Below are positions 5,579-8,411 of a stretch of DNA of 8,411 nucleotides, piece after piece. The stretch is taken from assembly GCA_021798375.1 (NCBI GenBank), contig JAJZHU010000091.1, positions 1-8,411 on the forward strand, given 5' to 3'. A model generated the notes under the pieces. It saw only the letters and a list, made by a program, of their open reading frames with translations. It did not search any database and was not told the DNA's origin. Positions within the stretch are counted from its first letter, which is position 1; each line of letters starts with the position of its first letter. Made by a program: the position numbers and the translations under genes. The DNA is from Pseudomonadota bacterium (GTDB taxonomy: Bacteria > Pseudomonadota > Alphaproteobacteria > Acetobacterales > Acetobacteraceae).

Positions 5579-6981
5579 GCCTGGGGCTTCCGTTGCTTCC
5601 ACCAGGCGCGAAAAGATTGCCGTGCCGGGGCGGGCAATTCGCGTGACAGGCTCCAGGCGCCAAGTCCGGGCAGGCGGGGCAGCAACCCGTCTTGCTGTAC
5701 CATGGCGCCCAGCAAACCGGCGGCGTCTTGGGTAAATCCGAACATTGCCGCGTTGCCGAAGATGCGGGCAGCGCTGGCCATGGCCAGTGTCTCGGCGGAT
5801 AGCTTGCCGCCCAGCGTGGCGCGCGACGCCTCCACCGCAGCCCCGCGCAGATGCACCAGGATGCGGGGAATATCGATTTGCACCGGGCAGGCTTCATGGC
5901 AAGCGCCGCACAGGCTGGAGGCGAAAGCCGGCGAGCCCGCTTCCGCCAAGCCGCGCAGTTGCGGGGTCAGAACGGCTCCGATCGGGCCTTGATACATCGA
6001 ATCATAGGCGTGCCCGCCGGCGCGTTCGTAAACTGGACACACGTTCAAACAGCGCGAACAGCGGATGCAATGCAATGTCTGACGGGCGATCTGATCGGCC
6101 AGAATGCGGGTGCGGCCATTGTCGAGCAGCACCAGATGAAACGCGGTCGGCCCGTCGCCGGGCGTTACCCCGGTCCAGATTGAATTATAGGGATTCATCC
6201 GCTCGCCGGTGGCGGCGCGCGGCAGCAATTGCAGGAACACCTCCAGATCCTGCCATCGCGGCAGGACTTTCTCGATGCCCATGATGGAAATCAGTGTGTC
6301 CGGCAGGGTCAGGCACATGCGGCCATTGCCCTCGGATTCCACCACCCCCACCGCGCCGGTTTCGGCCACGGCGAAATTGGCGCCCGAGATGGCCACGCGC
6401 GTATGGGTGAAATGGTCGCGCAGATAGGTGCGGGCGGCGTCGGTCAGATCGCGCGGATTGTCGGTGAGTTCTGGCCGGCTCATCTCGGCCTGAAACAGGC
6501 TGCGGATTTCGGCGCGGTTTTTGTGGATCGCCGGCACCAGTAAATGTGAGGGTTTTTCGTTGGCCAATTGCACGATCATGTCGGCAAGATCGGTCTCGAT
6601 GGGGCGAATGCCGGCGGCTTCCAAGGCGGGGTTCAACTCGATTTCATCGGTGGTCATGGATTTGATCTTGATCACCGTGGGCGAGTCGGTGGCTTGCACC
6701 AGCCCCACGATGATTTGCCGGGCCTCGGCGGCATCGCGCGCCCAATGCACCACTCCGCCCGCAGCCTGAATGCGCTCTTCAAGTTGGATCAACAGTGTGT
6801 CGAGCGAGCCTAGCGCTTCGGTTTTGATGGCGCTGCCCGCGTCGCGCAATTGCTGCCAATCGGCGCGTTCGGCGATGACGCGGCCGGTCTTCGTGCGGAT
6901 GGTGGTCACCGCTTTGCGCACGTTGCGGCGCATCTGGGCATTTTTCAGCGATGTATGCGCCCGGGATGGAAAATCGCTCAT
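5575..6981 (-). CDS. lutB: Lactate utilization iron-sulfur protein B (LUD domain plus 4Fe-4S clusters)
   Basis: A 468-residue LutB/YkgF protein, the central subunit of the LutABC L-lactate oxidation complex. The N-terminal two thirds are a LUD domain (about 70-295; GANFAVAETGAVGVVESEGNGR at 200-221 and MGIEKVLP). The ferredoxin-like part follows: Cys305, 308, 311 and 315 in CIRCSRCLNVCP and Cys358, 361 and 365 in CGACHEACP, suited to two 4Fe-4S clusters that pass electrons onward. The C-terminal stretch (about 385-468) is the usual DUF3390-like tail of LutB, ending in SFRAWWKQRK. Length matches the family (E. coli YkgF is about 475). The ATG at 6981 overlaps the lutA stop as ATGA and has GGAGG 7 bases upstream. 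The stop overlaps the lutC start in the same way. Confidence 0.95.
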   Translation of the reverse strand: MSDFPSRAHTSLKNAQMRRNVRKAVTTIRTKTGRVIAERADWQQLRDAGSAIKTEALGSLDTLLIQLEERIQAAGGVVHWARDAAEARQIIVGLVQATDSPTVIKIKSMTTDEIELNPALEAAGIRPIETDLADMIVQLANEKPSHLLVPAIHKNRAEIRSLFQAEMSRPELTDNPRDLTDAARTYLRDHFTHTRVAISGANFAVAETGAVGVVESEGNGRMCLTLPDTLISIMGIEKVLPRWQDLEVFLQLLPRAATGERMNPYNSIWTGVTPGDGPTAFHLVLLDNGRTRILADQIARQTLHCIRCSRCLNVCPVYERAGGHAYDSMYQGPIGAVLTPQLRGLAEAGSPAFASSLCGACHEACPVQIDIPRILVHLRGAAVEASRATLGGKLSAETLAMASAARIFGNAAMFGFTQDAAGLLGAMVQQDGLLPRLPGLGAWSLSRELPAPARQSFRAWWKQRKPQA

Positions 6982-7715
6982 CCGGCGGCCTCCGTGGCGG
7001 CGAGAATCTCGGCCAAATGCACCACGCGCACGCCGGTGCGCAGGCGCGCCAGTCCGCCGCCGATGTGCATCAGGCAGCTATTGTCGCCCGCCGTGCAGAT
7101 TTCGGCGCCAGTGTTTAGAATATGGCGGATCTTGTCGGCCATCATCGCCGTCGAGATTTCGGCGTTTTTCACTGCGAACGTGCCGCCAAAGCCGCAACAT
7201 TCCTCGGTGTGGGCCAATTCGACCAGATCGATCCCTCGCACATGGCGCAGCAGATCGAGCGGCGCGGATCCCAATTTAAGCGACCGCAACGAATTGCAGG
7301 AGGAATGATAGGTGACGCGATGCGGATAATAGGCGCCGACATCCAGCAGTCCGAGTTTCCGGGTGATGAATTCCGAAAATTCATGGGTGCGCGCGGCAAT
7401 CTGCGCCACTTGTTCGATCAGCGCGGCTTCTCCCGTTGCCGCTGCGATCAACGGGTAGGTGTGCCGGATCATTGCCGTGCAGGAAGTGGAAGGCACGACA
7501 ATGGTTTCGGCATCGGCGAACACACGCACGAACCGCCGCATCAAATCCAGCGTTTCGGGCGCATAGCCGGAATTATGGTGCATTTGGCCGCAACAGGTCT
7601 GGTCCGCGGGAAACTCGATCTCGTGACCAAGCCGCTCCAACAGCCGCACTACCGCTTGTCCGGTGCCGGGATACATGGTGTCGGTGATGCAGGTGACGAA
7701 CAGTGAGACGCGCAT
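6978..7715 (-). CDS. lutA: Lactate utilization protein A, CCG-domain (Fe-S) protein
   Basis: A 245-residue LutA/YkgE protein of the cysteine-rich CCG family, also found in glycolate oxidase GlcF and heterodisulfide reductase HdrB. Two CCG modules are visible. The first has Cys9, then 31 residues, then CCG at 41-43, and Cys79. The second has Cys140, then CCG at 173-175 in EECCGFGGTFAVKN, and Cys207/Cys214 in the DNSCLMHIGG region. These bind an iron-sulfur cluster and hand electrons to the partner subunits. The start MRVSLFVTC is the standard N-terminus. No purine-rich ribosome binding site precedes it: the bases before the ATG read C-rich (CCCCCGCC). The SDR stop is only 8 bases upstream, so ribosomes may arrive by reinitiation from the SDR gene. 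Confidence 0.95.
   Translation of the reverse strand: MRVSLFVTCITDTMYPGTGQAVVRLLERLGHEIEFPADQTCCGQMHHNSGYAPETLDLMRRFVRVFADAETIVVPSTSCTAMIRHTYPLIAAATGEAALIEQVAQIAARTHEFSEFITRKLGLLDVGAYYPHRVTYHSSCNSLRSLKLGSAPLDLLRHVRGIDLVELAHTEECCGFGGTFAVKNAEISTAMMADKIRHILNTGAEICTAGDNSCLMHIGGGLARLRTGVRVVHLAEILAATEAAG
6989..6993 (-). promoter_or_regulatory. Ribosome binding site of lutB inside the end of lutA
   Basis: Read on the minus strand, GGAGG lies 7 bases before the lutB ATG and inside the last codons of lutA. It supports that start and means lutB can load ribosomes on its own as well as by ATGA coupling. Confidence 0.65.
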
Positions 7716-7723
7716 GGCGGGGG

Positions 7724-8411
7724 TTATTGCAGATTGACGAAGGCGCCGCCATCGACAAGCAGCGCGGCGCCAGTAACATAACGCGCCAGATCGGACGCCA
7801 GAAACACCGCCGGGCCGGCCAGATCCTCGGGCACGCCGAGACGCCCGAGCGGAACGCGCGCCGCCATGCGTTCGCGTTTGGCGTCGTCGGCGAGGTCTTC
7901 CTTGTTGATGTCGGTCAGAATGGTGCCTGGCAGCAGTGAATTGCAGCGAATATTATAGCGGCCCAAGGCGATGGCGGTGGATTGCATCAATGAATGCAGT
8001 CCGGCTTTGGTCGGGGTGTAATGGGTTTGCATCTCGCCGCCCACCAGTGCGCTGATCGAGCTAACGGCGGTGATCGAGCCGCCGCGGCCTTGCTTGACCA
8101 TCTGGTTGGCGGCCGCCTGGCACATGAAGTAGGCGCCGAGCAAATTCACCTGCACGGTGCGTTGCACGGTTTCCACAGGCATGTCCAGGAAACTATGGAA
8201 CGGGCAAATGCCGGCGTTGCTCACGAAGGCATCGACGCCGCCTAAGGCCGCGGTGGCGCCGGCGATAAAAGCGGTGGCTTGCGCCGGATCGGCGACGTCG
8301 CCTTTGAGCGCATAGGCCTTGCGACCGATATTATGAACTTCGGTCATGACTTCTTCGGCCGCTGCGTCGCTACTGCGATAATGGAACCCTACATCGGCGC
8401 CCTGGCGTGCC
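7724..8411 (-). CDS. lra1: SDR-family dehydrogenase, probable L-rhamnose 1-dehydrogenase (N-terminus beyond window)
   Basis: Short-chain dehydrogenase of which 228 residues are visible. The frame continues past the internal Met at 8347 to the window edge with typical SDR sequence (ARQGADVGFHYRSSDAAAEEV), so about 30 residues, including the glycine-rich TGxxxGIG cofactor loop, lie outside. Visible landmarks (counting from the window edge) are the SNAG motif, where NNAG is usual, the catalytic Ser118 in VSSISA, and Tyr131/Lys135 in HYTPTKAG. From memory, the stretches NAGICPFHSFLDMP, AVSSISALVGG, MQTHYTPTKAGL, INKEDL and LLVDGG.FVNLQ closely match Sphingomonas LRA1. That enzyme oxidises L-rhamnose to L-rhamnono-lactone with NAD(P)+, the first step of non-phosphorylative rhamnose breakdown. 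It lies 8 bases before lutA on the same strand, so it is probably co-transcribed with lutABC. A related 6-deoxysugar such as L-fucose, or another sugar, is the main alternative substrate. Confidence 0.75.
   Translation of the reverse strand, partial: ARQGADVGFHYRSSDAAAEEVMTEVHNIGRKAYALKGDVADPAQATAFIAGATAALGGVDAFVSNAGICPFHSFLDMPVETVQRTVQVNLLGAYFMCQAAANQMVKQGRGGSITAVSSISALVGGEMQTHYTPTKAGLHSLMQSTAIALGRYNIRCNSLLPGTILTDINKEDLADDAKRERMAARVPLGRLGVPEDLAGPAVFLASDLARYVTGAALLVDGGAFVNLQ

Noticed and set aside
5315..5992. 225-codon open frame on the plus strand across lutC and lutB
   Set aside because: It lies antisense to two conserved Fe-S/LUD genes and crosses their junction; the translation resembles no known protein.
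7724..8347. Treating the SDR as a complete 207-residue protein starting at ATG 8347
   Set aside because: Upstream codons to the window edge encode normal SDR sequence, and a start at 8347 would leave no room for the Rossmann glycine-rich loop, so the gene is cut by the window edge.

Overview
The window looks like a GC-rich alphaproteobacterial chromosome. The best taxonomic hint is the short-chain dehydrogenase at the right edge, whose visible part closely matches the L-rhamnose 1-dehydrogenase (LRA1) I recall from Sphingomonas. This placement is inference from protein resemblance and base composition; there is no rRNA or other marker gene.

Left block (1-1978). The last 24 codons of an upstream gene, possibly a GMC-type FAD oxidoreductase, are followed 19 bases later by an SMP-30/gluconolactonase-type lactonase (95-991, +). 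A convergent AraC-family regulator (998-1978, -) ends 6 bases from the lactonase stop. Part of this block is visibly more AT-rich than the rest of the window.

Middle block (1979-4083). A gap with an inverted repeat separates the AraC gene from a divergent ABC-F ATPase. That gene most likely starts at GTG 2141, not at the upstream ATG 1997. It ends soon after the second ATP-binding domain, without the long basic coiled-coil tail usual for its YheS-like relatives. A 287-base non-coding gap with weak inverted repeats follows.

Right block (4084-8411). An IclR-family regulator (+) converges on a tight four-gene minus-strand operon: an L-rhamnose 1-dehydrogenase-like SDR (its N-terminus lies beyond the window), then lutA, lutB and lutC. 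lutA-lutB and lutB-lutC each overlap by ATGA, and the SDR-lutA gap is 8 bases. The last bases of iclR and lutC form a perfect 7-bp inverted repeat holding both stop codons.

How the genes fit together: in the diketo-hydrolase version of non-phosphorylative L-rhamnose breakdown, rhamnose dehydrogenase starts the route and a later hydrolase releases pyruvate plus L-lactate. LutABC oxidises L-lactate to pyruvate. Placing the first dehydrogenase directly before lutABC would join the entry step to the disposal of the lactate end product, perhaps under the IclR regulator. No clearly novel defence or mobile system, RNA gene, CRISPR array or insertion sequence is visible.
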